Assembly (NCBI GenBank): GCA_019359315.1
Contig: JAHHHO010000046.1
Location: 1 to 42,639 of the forward strand
Direction of reading: 5' to 3'
Length of the DNA stretch: 42,639 nucleotides
Source of the DNA: Myxacorys californica WJT36-NPBG1
GTDB lineage: Bacteria > Cyanobacteriota > Cyanobacteriia > Leptolyngbyales > Leptolyngbyaceae
In this document: in pieces, positions 25,430 through 33,695 of the stretch
Layout of the letters: each line of letters opens with the position of its first letter
Numbering within the stretch: position 1 is the first letter of the stretch
Position numbers and translations under genes: made by a program
Notes under the pieces: generated by a model
Databases searched by the model: none
What the model saw: the letters and a program-made list of their open reading frames with translations, nothing else
Told to the model about the DNA's origin: nothing

Positions 25430-27408
25430 TGGCAATCTAACCCGACGCTGAGTAATGCCTCTTGTAGTTGCAGCAGCATTTGAGGCGAATCTGTCTGTTT
25501 GGAAAGCAGCGCGATCGTATGGGTAGCAAGGTCTTCCGCTTGGGTGGCGGTGAGGGCATTAGATGAGAGAATAATCACTGGAATGGCCTGCGTAAGCGGA
25601 TCTGCTTTTAACTCAGCGAGAACTTCAAATCCGTCTAATCTAGGCATAGAAAGATCGAGGACGATCGCGTTCGGTTGCTGGGTTCTGGCGCGGTAGAGTC
25701 CTTCGTACCCATCTTTGGCTTCAATCACCGTATAGAAATCAGCCAACGAACTGATCAACGTGTAGCGAGAAACTTTGTCATCATCAATTAGCAAAATCTT
25801 TTTCTTCGAGTCCGCGTCAGACCTTGGCACAGTCGATCGCGGAGGTTGATCTGCAATCAACTCAGGCTTTGGTTCTACATCATCAGCCCGCTCAGAAGAT
25901 GGATCAGGTTTCGATCTAACAGTTGATACATCTAACGCTGTAGATGTCGAGTCGGAATAGGAGATAGGCAACGTTAATATAAATTTAGAACCAACGCCTA
26001 CAGTACTGTCTAGAGCAACGCTACCACCCAGTAGCGCAGCTAATTTTCTACATAACGGTAATCCCAAACCTGTCCCTTTCACTCGTCGCTGTAGCAAATG
26101 ATTAACTTGAACAAATTCCTCAAAAATTCGGGTTTGATCGGTGGCTGCAAGGCCGATTCCGGTGTCTGCAACAGTAAAGATAATCGTTTGATTGTTGCCT
26201 AGCGTTGCACTGACTCGAACTTCTCCTTGCTCGGTAAATTTCAATGCGTTTGAGAGCAGATTGCGCAAAATTTGAGACACTTTCCCTTCGTCTGTGTACA
26301 AGGTTGGCGATCCACTTGATTTAGTAGTGTCGTTCATAGCATCGTCAAACACTAGTTGCACTGTCTCATTTTGATCAAGCAGTGGACGCAGCATTCCGAG
26401 CAGCGTACTAAACAAATCTGCCACCTCAAACGGTGCAACATTGACTTCAGATTTTCCAGATTCCACCTTGGCTAAATCCAGTAAATCATTCACCAAGTCA
26501 GAGAGCGCGGTGGCTGAGCGGCGAATGAACGTGACCTGTTTTTCCTGCTCTGCGCTTAATTCTCCATCCAAGCGGCGCAGCAGCATACTAGACAGACCAA
26601 GAATGCCATTTAAAGGAGTCCGAAACTCATGGCTCAAGTGCGATAAAAATCGGGACTTGAGTTCACTCGCTTGCTGAAAAGACTCGGCGCGATCGTTTAA
26701 CTCGGCGTACAACGCAACGACACCCCGATTGGTAGCTTCTAGTTCTTGATTGAGTTGCGCGAGGTCGTCTTGCCGTTGACGCAGCGCATCCAGCGTATGC
26801 AGCAATTCTTGATTTTGTTGATGAAGTTCGGCGTAAGCGTCTTGGGGATGGTCGCGAAGCAGATGATCAACGATCTGCTGTACATCTTTCGGCGTCAGGT
26901 GAGGGGTTTGCTTTGGCAAATATTTGATCAACTCAACGATCGTGCCCCGCTTTGCATCACCCGAACTAACGCACACAGACTGAATTTTCAAATCATCCAT
27001 TAGCCGTTTCGCACCAATTAGCCCCAATCCCATTCCTGTAGAGGACTGATAGCGCCCATCAAAAATAGCAGATAGCTGGTCAATGCCGGGTCCGGAGTCT
27101 GAAACCCGCATCAGAAAAGCCTGCGGTGCTTGTCCTGCGATTGGCTGTGTCAAGCTCCCATCGGTTCCTTCGGAGTTGCGCTCTGCGCTAATCGCAAATT
27201 CGACTTTACCCCCTCCCGCATAGCTCAGCGCATTCCGAGCAATTTCTGATATAGCGGTCGCAATGCGAGTCTGTTGTTGCAGATCAAATCCTAGCCGACT
27301 CGCAATTTGTCTTGCCCGTTGACGTGCCAACACGACATCTTGCTCAAATCGAAGTTCGACGGTTAGAAGTGCCAGTCTTCCTGCCGGAGACTGCTGCGGT
27401 TTAGACAT
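25426..27408 (-). CDS. Hybrid histidine kinase with an N-terminal RsbT-like ATPase domain
   Basis: A 660-residue protein that appears to be the two-component output of the stressosome cluster. Residues about 12-165 form a GHKL domain of the RsbT/RsbW anti-sigma kinase type: EIARNALSYAGGG (N box), SDSGPGID (G1), GMGLGLIGAKRLMDDL (G2). A coiled coil spans 190-250. HisKA has His260 (SHEFRTPLNGILG), and the ATPase has NLLSNALKFT, DTGIGL and GTGLGLPLC. After a Pro/Ser-rich linker (485-535) the receiver has Asp541-543 and phospho-acceptor Asp585 (VLDLSMPR), with Lys637. The start overlaps the upstream SpoIIE-like gene by 8 bp, and AGGA lies five bases before the ATG, so translation is coupled. The RsbT-like domain shares its characteristic GAKRLM motif with the stand-alone RsbT of the same cluster. 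Confidence 0.94.
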   Translation of the reverse strand: MSKPQQSPAGRLALLTVELRFEQDVVLARQRARQIASRLGFDLQQQTRIATAISEIARNALSYAGGGKVEFAISAERNSEGTDGSLTQPIAGQAPQAFLMRVSDSGPGIDQLSAIFDGRYQSSTGMGLGLIGAKRLMDDLKIQSVCVSSGDAKRGTIVELIKYLPKQTPHLTPKDVQQIVDHLLRDHPQDAYAELHQQNQELLHTLDALRQRQDDLAQLNQELEATNRGVVALYAELNDRAESFQQASELKSRFLSHLSHEFRTPLNGILGLSSMLLRRLDGELSAEQEKQVTFIRRSATALSDLVNDLLDLAKVESGKSEVNVAPFEVADLFSTLLGMLRPLLDQNETVQLVFDDAMNDTTKSSGSPTLYTDEGKVSQILRNLLSNALKFTEQGEVRVSATLGNNQTIIFTVADTGIGLAATDQTRIFEEFVQVNHLLQRRVKGTGLGLPLCRKLAALLGGSVALDSTVGVGSKFILTLPISYSDSTSTALDVSTVRSKPDPSSERADDVEPKPELIADQPPRSTVPRSDADSKKKILLIDDDKVSRYTLISSLADFYTVIEAKDGYEGLYRARTQQPNAIVLDLSMPRLDGFEVLAELKADPLTQAIPVIILSSNALTATQAEDLATHTIALLSKQTDSPQMLLQLQEALLSVGLDCH

Positions 27409-28477
27409 GCTCTTCCTGCCTCAGCTTTGCAACCAGTACCGTTACATCATCGCGCGATCGCACAAAATCACGATACAAGACGGCGGTAATCAGGGCGGGA
27501 TGACGATTGATTAATCCAGGATAGCGATCTAACGACCAGTGGGTTGCTAATCCGTCCGAGTGCATAACTAAGAGCGAATCGCCCTGAGACGTTCCCACAG
27601 AACGCACTGACCAATCATAGGAGAACTCAGTGAATTTGCGAACGCTTCCCCCGACAATGCCATTGAAGGACACGAGACTTCGACTTGTTCTATCGGTCAG
27701 AATGACTCCAGAAATGTTGCCGACGCCTGCATACCGAAGCGTTTGTTGAGTGGGCAGAATTTCGGCGATCGCGACGACCGCACCGCGCGTTTTTCTGAGC
27801 GCGGCATGAATTTGCTCAAGGATGGCTTGCGGATGTTGCGCGACATTGGCTTGAAACACGCGCACTGCTTCTTGAGAGGCTTCGGCGGCTAACGCTCCTG
27901 ATCCTAAGCCATCGGCAACTAGCACGAGACACCGATCGAGGTGATTCTCGACGGCCCAAGCATCCCCCGATACGTCACCGCTCAATTTCGGTAAATTGAT
28001 CGCGCCTAGCTCAAGCTGGTGCGATCGCGGCGTCGATCGTAGAGTCGTCAGGATAGGAGAATTTGAATGAGGCAGTCTCTGTACCCAGAATCGGCTGACG
28101 AGTACTGTTCCCACCTGCGGCTGCGAATAAATCTCAAAAAACGTCGAAAGCCGTTGAATTGCACCAAGTCCATTTCCGGTTGTACCTCCGGTCGAGAAGC
28201 CATCTTGAAGACACTGATTGAGATCTCTCATGCCAGGTCCAGAATCTAGCGCGATGATTTCGATGCCCACCGCTTCAGGCGTGGCTAGGGATTGTAGGAT
28301 CAGTTGCCCCTTCTGAGCATGTTTGAGTAAATTATTCGCTACTTCCGTCACAACAATCGCCACTTTGCCGCGATCGTTGTCATTGAACTCTAGTGCTCTC
28401 GATAGGGTTGCAACAAAGCGCCGAGCTTCCCCTACTTGGCTGTCTTCAGTAATTGGTAATACAATGCAGGTTTTCAT
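27401..28477 (-). CDS. SpoIIE-type protein phosphatase with N-terminal ATPase domain (RsbX-like position)
   Basis: A 358-residue two-domain protein. Residues 1-135 are a GHKL ATPase (TEVANNLLKHA, LDSGPGMRDL, GNGLGAIQRL), and 155-355 are a SpoIIE/PP2C-type serine phosphatase. Metal-binding aspartates are Asp168 and Asp172 (LSGDVSGDAW) and Asp189 (VADGLGSGAL), with the closing RSRDDVTVLVAKL. In stressosome operons the phosphatase RsbX resets phosphorylated RsbR and RsbS; that role is inferred here from position and fold. The added ATPase domain is a combination reported as 'ATP-binding SpoIIE family phosphatase'. It lies 314 bp downstream of rsbT and overlaps the hybrid kinase gene by 8 bp. ATG 28477 has no clear ribosome binding site. 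Confidence 0.93.
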   Translation of the reverse strand: MKTCIVLPITEDSQVGEARRFVATLSRALEFNDNDRGKVAIVVTEVANNLLKHAQKGQLILQSLATPEAVGIEIIALDSGPGMRDLNQCLQDGFSTGGTTGNGLGAIQRLSTFFEIYSQPQVGTVLVSRFWVQRLPHSNSPILTTLRSTPRSHQLELGAINLPKLSGDVSGDAWAVENHLDRCLVLVADGLGSGALAAEASQEAVRVFQANVAQHPQAILEQIHAALRKTRGAVVAIAEILPTQQTLRYAGVGNISGVILTDRTSRSLVSFNGIVGGSVRKFTEFSYDWSVRSVGTSQGDSLLVMHSDGLATHWSLDRYPGLINRHPALITAVLYRDFVRSRDDVTVLVAKLRQEEHV

Positions 28478-28791
28478 TCAGAGCGATCGCTTCGCAAGCT
28501 CCATAAAATCGCGCTTCGGCAGTCAGGATTTCTTTTGGATAGAAATAATTCTCTATTCACTATGACACGACTCAATCACACAACACTCAAAACACCTTAG
28601 AAATCCATCTGCCTGGCACTTGACCATAGCGCGATCGCTGGAATACAGCAAGCTGCATTCGGTAGTAGTGTATACCTGTCGATCAGCTTCGACGTCTTTG
28701 GAAAGATGCGATGCCATCGTCTAACCACAGGTCTACACCGCTACCAAACCATATTCAGACAGAAGTTTGTGCGACTCTATTTTGCTCAAAC
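28478..28791. other. Gap inside the stressosome cluster
   Basis: The 314-bp gap between rsbT and the phosphatase gene is the only sizeable gap in the cluster. It contains two HIP1 octamers (GCGATCGC) but no frame that looks coding and no clear terminator. A separate promoter for the phosphatase-kinase pair could lie here, which would split the cluster into two transcription units. Confidence 0.5.
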
Positions 28792-29193
28792 CTACTGTCG
28801 CCAGCGAACTGTTGTCACGCAGGTTCCCTTGCCTACCTCTGAGGTAATTTCAAACTCGTGCATCAACCGTTTCGCTCCTCCAAGTCCGAGTCCTAATCCG
28901 CTTCCGGTTGTATAGCCATTTTGTAGCGCTAATTCTATATTGGCAATTCCTGCCCCTTGATCCGTAAACGTCAGCCTCAATCCAACGCGATGAGCGCTTT
29001 CTAAGACTTCTAGCGTCACACTACCACCGCCGCCATAATCCAACGTATTGCGGGCAATTTCACTCGCCGCCGTCACAATTTTAGTCTGATCGACCAATCC
29101 AAACCCCAGCGCCACCGTCTGCGATCGCACTTTCTGCCGCACCCTCACAATATCGGCTGAATCCAATATTGTGATCGTTTCAAGGATTGGCAT
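28792..29193 (-). CDS. rsbT: Stressosome switch kinase RsbT
   Basis: A 133-residue GHKL-fold serine/threonine kinase of the RsbT group. In known stressosomes RsbT is held by RsbR-RsbS, phosphorylates both on stress, and leaves to activate a partner. Motifs: EIARNTLDYGGGG (N box), TDQGAGI (G1), and GLGLGLGGAKRLMHEFEI (G2), the last diagnostic for RsbT rather than RsbW. The length is exactly that of the family. ATG 29193 lies inside the end of rsbS (14-bp overlap), with a G-rich stretch just before it. Its target is not the usual RsbU, which is absent here; the SpoIIE-like phosphatase or the hybrid kinase downstream are candidates. Confidence 0.95.
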   Translation of the reverse strand: MPILETITILDSADIVRVRQKVRSQTVALGFGLVDQTKIVTAASEIARNTLDYGGGGSVTLEVLESAHRVGLRLTFTDQGAGIANIELALQNGYTTGSGLGLGLGGAKRLMHEFEITSEVGKGTCVTTVRWRQ

Positions 29194-29569
29194 CTAAGCC
29201 CCCATGAAATGGCGCACCTAAGGAAATCTGCAAAAGCCTCATTCCGGCATCAATATTGGCTGCGGTGCGCACTCCAGAGAGCGAAAGTCCCAATTCGACT
29301 AATGTAATTGCGATCGCAGGCTGCATTCCAACAATCACCGTCTCAGTCCCAAGAAGCTGTGAAACTGTAGCGATATTTCCTAAAACCCGTCCAATAAATG
29401 AATCGACAATTTCCAGTGACGAAATATCGATCAGGACTCCACTGGCACTAGTTTTGACAATGCGATCAGTGAGATCATCTTGCAGCGCCAAGGCTAAGCG
29501 ATCGTGCATATCGACCTGAATCGTCACTAACAGAAATTGACCCATTTGCAAAATGGGAATGCGTTCCAC
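29180..29569 (-). CDS. rsbS: Stressosome scaffold protein RsbS (STAS domain)
   Basis: A 129-residue single STAS-domain protein. The phosphorylation site is Ser57 in LEIVDSFIGR, the position RsbT modifies in Bacillus RsbS. The C-terminal half has VIVGMQPAIAITLVELGL, matching the STAS helix region. The start is GTG 29569, decided by GAGG seven bases upstream; the first ATG, nine codons in, would remove the first beta strand. It overlaps rsbT by 14 bp and follows rsbR after 78 bp, so the three are one operon. Confidence 0.95.
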   Translation of the reverse strand: MERIPILQMGQFLLVTIQVDMHDRLALALQDDLTDRIVKTSASGVLIDISSLEIVDSFIGRVLGNIATVSQLLGTETVIVGMQPAIAITLVELGLSLSGVRTAANIDAGMRLLQISLGAPFHGGLDANP

Positions 29570-29647
29570 GTTCTTACCTCAAATGATGTTGAAAAAGATG
29601 CTGTTGAAAAAGAAATCCAGTTTGAATTCTACGCCGTCGTACAGCGC

Positions 29648-30520
29648 CTAAACAGATTGAGATGCTTTAGAAACAATGGTCAACTGCCGTTTTTTCAGCG
29701 CGATCGCAAAGGCATCTGCCAAGGTTGCTTTGGTAATCACACCAGAGAGATCCAAACCTAGATGAACGATCGTTTGAGCAATCTGGGGACGAATGCCACT
29801 AATGATACAGTCCGTTCCCATTAACCGTGCCGCTTCTACAGTTTTCAGTAGGTATTGGGCGACCAAGGTATCCACAGTAGGAACTCCAGTAATATCGATA
29901 ATCACCACTTGCGACCCTGTTTCAACAATTTGCTGCAACAGGGTTTCCATTACTACCTGAGTCCGGGCACTGTCGAGCGTTCCAATCATCGGCAGGGCGA
30001 GAATGCCTTCCCACAGTTTCACAACCGGGGTCGATAGTTCGAGGAGTTCTTGCTGTTGCCGCAAGATGACTTTTTCACGAGCCTGTTGAAACACTTCGGT
30101 TGTCCACAATCCAAGCTGATCCAGCACATCTGTCACCGTCCAGATCGACTCAACCAGAAGATCGTTTTGTTGCGCCAACTCCCGTTTGAGCTGGTCAAAT
30201 AACGGCTTTTTGAAGGAAAAGATAAAGGTTGCCACTTCCGAGGAGGTGAATCCTTGCTGAGCGCGATCGCGGGAAATATCGGTTAATAGCTGCCGAACAC
30301 TGCCCCATTCGGGCGCTTGAACATCGCTGAAATTCTCATGCTGAGCAGCGCTGCGAAACATCCGCAAGAACTCATGGCACTGCTGGTTTAGTTCTGTCGA
30401 TCGCATCAAGTCGTCTCGGCGCAGCCCAGATGCTTCTAACTCTGTAAGCCAGTTTCTTAGAAGTTCTGTCTCGTTTTTCTCTAACAAGTCAGCAATTTTG
30501 CTGGTACTGCTTAACGACAT
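29648..30520 (-). CDS. rsbR: Stressosome sensor RsbR (RsbRD-type N-domain plus STAS)
   Basis: A 290-residue stressosome sensor and the first gene of the cluster. The N-terminal helical domain (about 8-150, KIADLLEKNETELLRNWL) belongs to the RsbRD_N type, not the globin-like fold of Bacillus RsbRA, so the sensed signal differs and is unknown. The STAS domain is at about 160-280. Thr218 (GVPTVDTLVAQ) sits at the second conserved phospho-threonine; Ser184 (TLDSART) lies 34 residues earlier, where I recall the first phospho-threonine of RsbRA. GIRPQIAQTIVHLGLDLS is typical. The frame extends to GTG 30544, but ATG 30520 fits the family N-terminus. Confidence 0.94.
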   Translation of the reverse strand: MSLSSTSKIADLLEKNETELLRNWLTELEASGLRRDDLMRSTELNQQCHEFLRMFRSAAQHENFSDVQAPEWGSVRQLLTDISRDRAQQGFTSSEVATFIFSFKKPLFDQLKRELAQQNDLLVESIWTVTDVLDQLGLWTTEVFQQAREKVILRQQQELLELSTPVVKLWEGILALPMIGTLDSARTQVVMETLLQQIVETGSQVVIIDITGVPTVDTLVAQYLLKTVEAARLMGTDCIISGIRPQIAQTIVHLGLDLSGVITKATLADAFAIALKKRQLTIVSKASQSV

Positions 30521-30790
30521 ATTGGCTCGCTCTCTAATGACCACTGGAATATGTAGCTAAGTGTAGGAGATTTGGGCGAGCGGATCTACCCAAAGCCGGA
30601 TTTCGGGTTCCAAACACGGATGGATGCCTCTCTTATCGTACCTGGAACCCCGCCAGCCGTTGGGCATAGGCTGAGATTTCCTGTCGATCGTTCACTAAGG
30701 CGGTAGCCCAGACTCAAGCTGGATGCTCTATTCCTCCAAATCAATAGAATCTGAGGGATATAGAGTTATTTCGATACGTCCACCAGAAAG

Positions 30791-31264
30791 ATGGAATTTG
30801 ATTACTTAGTAGACTTCAAAACAACCGACTTCCGGCAGCATCCAGAACTCTACCGCATTGGTCGAGGTGAACAAGGGGTGCTGCTTGTAGAACCCTATAA
30901 AAGCGAAATTTTGCCCCACTGGAAATTCAAAACGCCAGAAATTGCTCGTCAATCTGCCACTAAAATTTACAGCCTGTTTCTCGACTACAAAGCCCAAGGC
31001 GATTTTGTGGGCATGGACATGGCACGAAAATTTCTACAAATGGGCTACACGCGATCGCGGCGCTATGCCAATCACAAGTCTGGTCAAAAATACGCCAAGG
31101 GCACGAAAACCGTTTTGCCGCGCGAAGAAGATCCGATCAAAGCCGAATCTGCCAAGATTTTCTACGAACAGTGGCAGATCGCCAAGACCGACCCTGAATA
31201 TGTCACGGCTAGCGATCGCCATCGGGCACGATATGAGACGCAAACGGAAGTGACGGCGAAATGA
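30791..31264 (+). CDS. DUF4385 protein
   Basis: A 157-residue cytosolic protein of the DUF4385 family, function unknown. Recognisable blocks are FRQHPELYRIGRGEQGVLLV, EPYKSEILPHWKFKTPEIA, then GDFVGMDMARKFLQMGYTRS and RRYANHKSGQKY. The family occurs as a short, highly conserved stand-alone protein in bacteria and their phages. The C-terminus is charged and variable. The gene is divergent from rsbR (270 bp between starts) and convergent with the muramidase gene. Only a weak purine stretch, AGAAAG, precedes ATG 30791. Confidence 0.9.
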   Translation: MEFDYLVDFKTTDFRQHPELYRIGRGEQGVLLVEPYKSEILPHWKFKTPEIARQSATKIYSLFLDYKAQGDFVGMDMARKFLQMGYTRSRRYANHKSGQKYAKGTKTVLPREEDPIKAESAKIFYEQWQIAKTDPEYVTASDRHRARYETQTEVTAK

Positions 31265-31357
31265 GCGAATCATCCTAAAATCAAACCCCACCTCCGAAGA
31301 GATGAGGTTATTGATACGAAGCTTCAACTACAGGGTTTCAACCGCTAGGAACAACGT

Positions 31358-32518
31358 TTAAGCAACATTCATCCAATAGCGGTAAGCATCGGCTAATTGT
31401 TTATCGTACTGATTTTGCCAGTAGCTTTCTCCATTGTACCGATACGCAAATCCTGCCCAATCTAAATTTACTAAGTAGCGATCGAGCTTGCTAGCTTGAA
31501 TGAAGTTGAACATCGCCAGCAGTTGTTTCCCTTCGCTCTCGTGCATGTCTTGCACAAACTGTTGCACATCGCGATATCCAGCCAGGGTGTAATTAAAGCC
31601 CATAATTTGTCCCAGACCCCAAGAGGCAGATTTGAGCGCTGCATTTCGATCCAGACACAAGGCTTTATACAGTCGGTCCCATTCTCCGACACCGCCGATG
31701 TACAATCTACGATTCCAAACGGGGCTAGAAATATCTCCATACCAGCGATCGTAGCGACCTCTAGTAAACTCAGAAAACCAGTGGGCTTCAAACAAAATCT
31801 TTGGTCGTCCATCCCGAAAGAAGCCTGACCCCGCTGCTTCGACTTCGGCAACGGCCCGCACCGCCGCGACTGAGCAACCAATCGACTGAGCAATCTTGCG
31901 ATAATCGTCAGCGACTAATCGCTTTGTTGGACGAGCCACTAAAATTCCTGGAACCGAAGGTTCTAGCATCCCTAGAGCCGCTTCAGGAGATAATTCGTTC
32001 GGGTTAAATTGATAGGTTTTTGCAAAGCTGACATAAGCCGCTTGAGTTTTAGCCCCCCAAAATCCGTCTGCGAAACCAGGCTGATGTCCCAAAATGTCTA
32101 AGCTTTGCTGCACGGCCTTAGATAGCACTGTACTAGCGCTGACTTGATCGATAGACCACGTATCGCTTCCCGTTGCGATCGCTCTTAAGGTTGTCGGTAG
32201 GGGCGGCGGAGTTGGCTTAGAAACTGGGCTGGGCGTTGGCGCAGGTTGAGGACTGGGAGAAGGCTTTGGCGTGGAAGCAACGATAGGTAATAGCAATTGT
32301 GCCGTTTTAGGACTGAGTTCATCGGATCGAATTTGGCTCTTTTTTGCAAACGCCTCAAAAGCGGCTTGAGTTTTAGCCCCCCACAATCCATCAATGGCTC
32401 CGAGGGGAAAGCCAAGGTTGGTGAGGCGTTGTTGAATGTCTTTGGTAAGGGTGCGATCGCTCCGTACTGTGCTGAGAGGATAGATGCGTGTACCTGATGC
32501 AATGTCATTGAGAATCAT
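31358..32518 (-). CDS. N-acetylmuramidase with two peptidoglycan-binding domains
   Basis: A 386-residue murein hydrolase. Two PG_binding_1 domains (about 22-78 and 122-187) share the motif DGLWGAKTQAAF / DGFWGAKTQAAY. A Pro/Ser/Thr linker (82-108) joins them. The C-terminal domain (about 205-386) is the N-acetylmuramidase (formerly DUF3380) type: VAEVEAAGSGFF with Glu227 as likely acid, FEAHWFSEFT, and ASWGLGQIMGFNYTLAGY. It should cleave MurNAc-GlcNAc bonds. No signal peptide is visible (MILNDIASGTRIYPL), so export or lysis-dependent release is unclear; phage-type endolysins share this design. No ribosome binding site is obvious. It lies 143 bp downstream of fghA on the same strand. Confidence 0.93.
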   Translation of the reverse strand: MILNDIASGTRIYPLSTVRSDRTLTKDIQQRLTNLGFPLGAIDGLWGAKTQAAFEAFAKKSQIRSDELSPKTAQLLLPIVASTPKPSPSPQPAPTPSPVSKPTPPPLPTTLRAIATGSDTWSIDQVSASTVLSKAVQQSLDILGHQPGFADGFWGAKTQAAYVSFAKTYQFNPNELSPEAALGMLEPSVPGILVARPTKRLVADDYRKIAQSIGCSVAAVRAVAEVEAAGSGFFRDGRPKILFEAHWFSEFTRGRYDRWYGDISSPVWNRRLYIGGVGEWDRLYKALCLDRNAALKSASWGLGQIMGFNYTLAGYRDVQQFVQDMHESEGKQLLAMFNFIQASKLDRYLVNLDWAGFAYRYNGESYWQNQYDKQLADAYRYWMNVA

Positions 32519-32661
32519 GATGGTCGCCCGGGTTCGAGGATTGCTGGCAATCTATTTTAGACGCGACGACGAACCGACTCCCTGACAGAATCTACGTATA
32601 TTTCTGAATCAGAATATTTTTTGTTACCTCGGTTTTCTCTGAGTCTACGGGTTGAAATCTT

Positions 32662-33510
32662 CTAGGCATAGAGTGCGATCGCGTGGTGATGCATGTGGTC
32701 TTCAATAAAGGTTGCAATGAAGTAATAGCTATGGTCGTATCCTGCTTGTAATCGTAACGTCAACGGTTGATCAGCTTTGTCACATGCTCTCTTAAATACT
32801 TCTGGCAACAGTTGTGAGGTCAAAAACTGATCATAAGTTCCTTGATCAATTAGGATTGGACTATGAAATTTTGAAACGCGAACGAGTTCACTAGCATCAT
32901 AATCGCGCCAATGGGTTTGATCGGAACCTAAATAATGAGAAAAGGCTTTTTGACCCCAAGGACACTGCATCGGAGCGCAAATAGGAGCGAAAGCAGAAAC
33001 AGATCGGTATCGATCGGGGTTTCGCAACGCACAGACCAACGCGCCATGTCCTCCCATCGAATGCCCAAAAATACCTTGTCGGTCAACATTGACAGGAAAA
33101 TATCGCCCAATCAACGTAGGCAGTTCTTCAGTGATATACGTATACATCCGATAATGCGTATTCCAAGGCTCATTCGTGGCATCGACATAAAATCCTGCAC
33201 CCGTTCCAAAGTCCCAACTGTCGTCTTCTCCCTTGATGCCAGCCTGACGAGGACTCGTATCGGGCGTCACAAGAATCAGCCCATGATGAGCAGCAAACCG
33301 TTGTGCCCCTGCTTTGATCATAAAATTTTCTTCTGTGCAGGTCAAGCCAGAGAGAAAGTAAAGAATCGGAAGGGGACGTTCTTTAGCCTGCGGCGGCTGA
33401 TAGATTGCAAATTTCATCTCGCTATTGCAGGCGCTAGAGTCATGACTGTAGAAGCCGACTGTACCTTCAAACGAAAGACTTTCGTTGATCAGTTTAGGAG
33501 CGTTTGCCAT
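32662..33510 (-). CDS. fghA: S-formylglutathione hydrolase
   Basis: A 282-residue cytosolic serine esterase that hydrolyses S-formylglutathione to formate and glutathione in formaldehyde detoxification. Length and blocks match the family: [39 protein letters not shown] and YITEELP. Nucleophile Ser151 lies in [10 protein letters not shown], with Asp227 and His260 (GYDHSYYF) completing the triad. The usual partner, glutathione-dependent formaldehyde dehydrogenase, is not adjacent here. No strong ribosome binding site is seen before ATG 33510. Confidence 0.96.
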   Translation of the reverse strand: MANAPKLINESLSFEGTVGFYSHDSSACNSEMKFAIYQPPQAKERPLPILYFLSGLTCTEENFMIKAGAQRFAAHHGLILVTPDTSPRQAGIKGEDDSWDFGTGAGFYVDATNEPWNTHYRMYTYITEELPTLIGRYFPVNVDRQGIFGHSMGGHGALVCALRNPDRYRSVSAFAPICAPMQCPWGQKAFSHYLGSDQTHWRDYDASELVRVSKFHSPILIDQGTYDQFLTSQLLPEVFKRACDKADQPLTLRLQAGYDHSYYFIATFIEDHMHHHAIALYA

Positions 33511-33695
33511 GAGCAGAAATGAGTATTCAAGGGTAGCGCCACTAAGATTAACTCAAATCCTGTACCAGTCTCAAATAATAATGTGAACCCCGCTCGTTCG
33601 AGGAATGCCAGCGACAACTTTAGAAGTTGACTATCATAGGCAGATTGGTGTTGCGGATTCCCTTGTGACGTAAGACCATTTCAGCGAGGTACTCC

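Noticed and set aside
32595..32625. Terminator-like TTCTGA/TCAGAA stem followed by a T run
   Set aside because: The T run is on the plus strand, where no gene ends; the flanking genes are on the minus strand.
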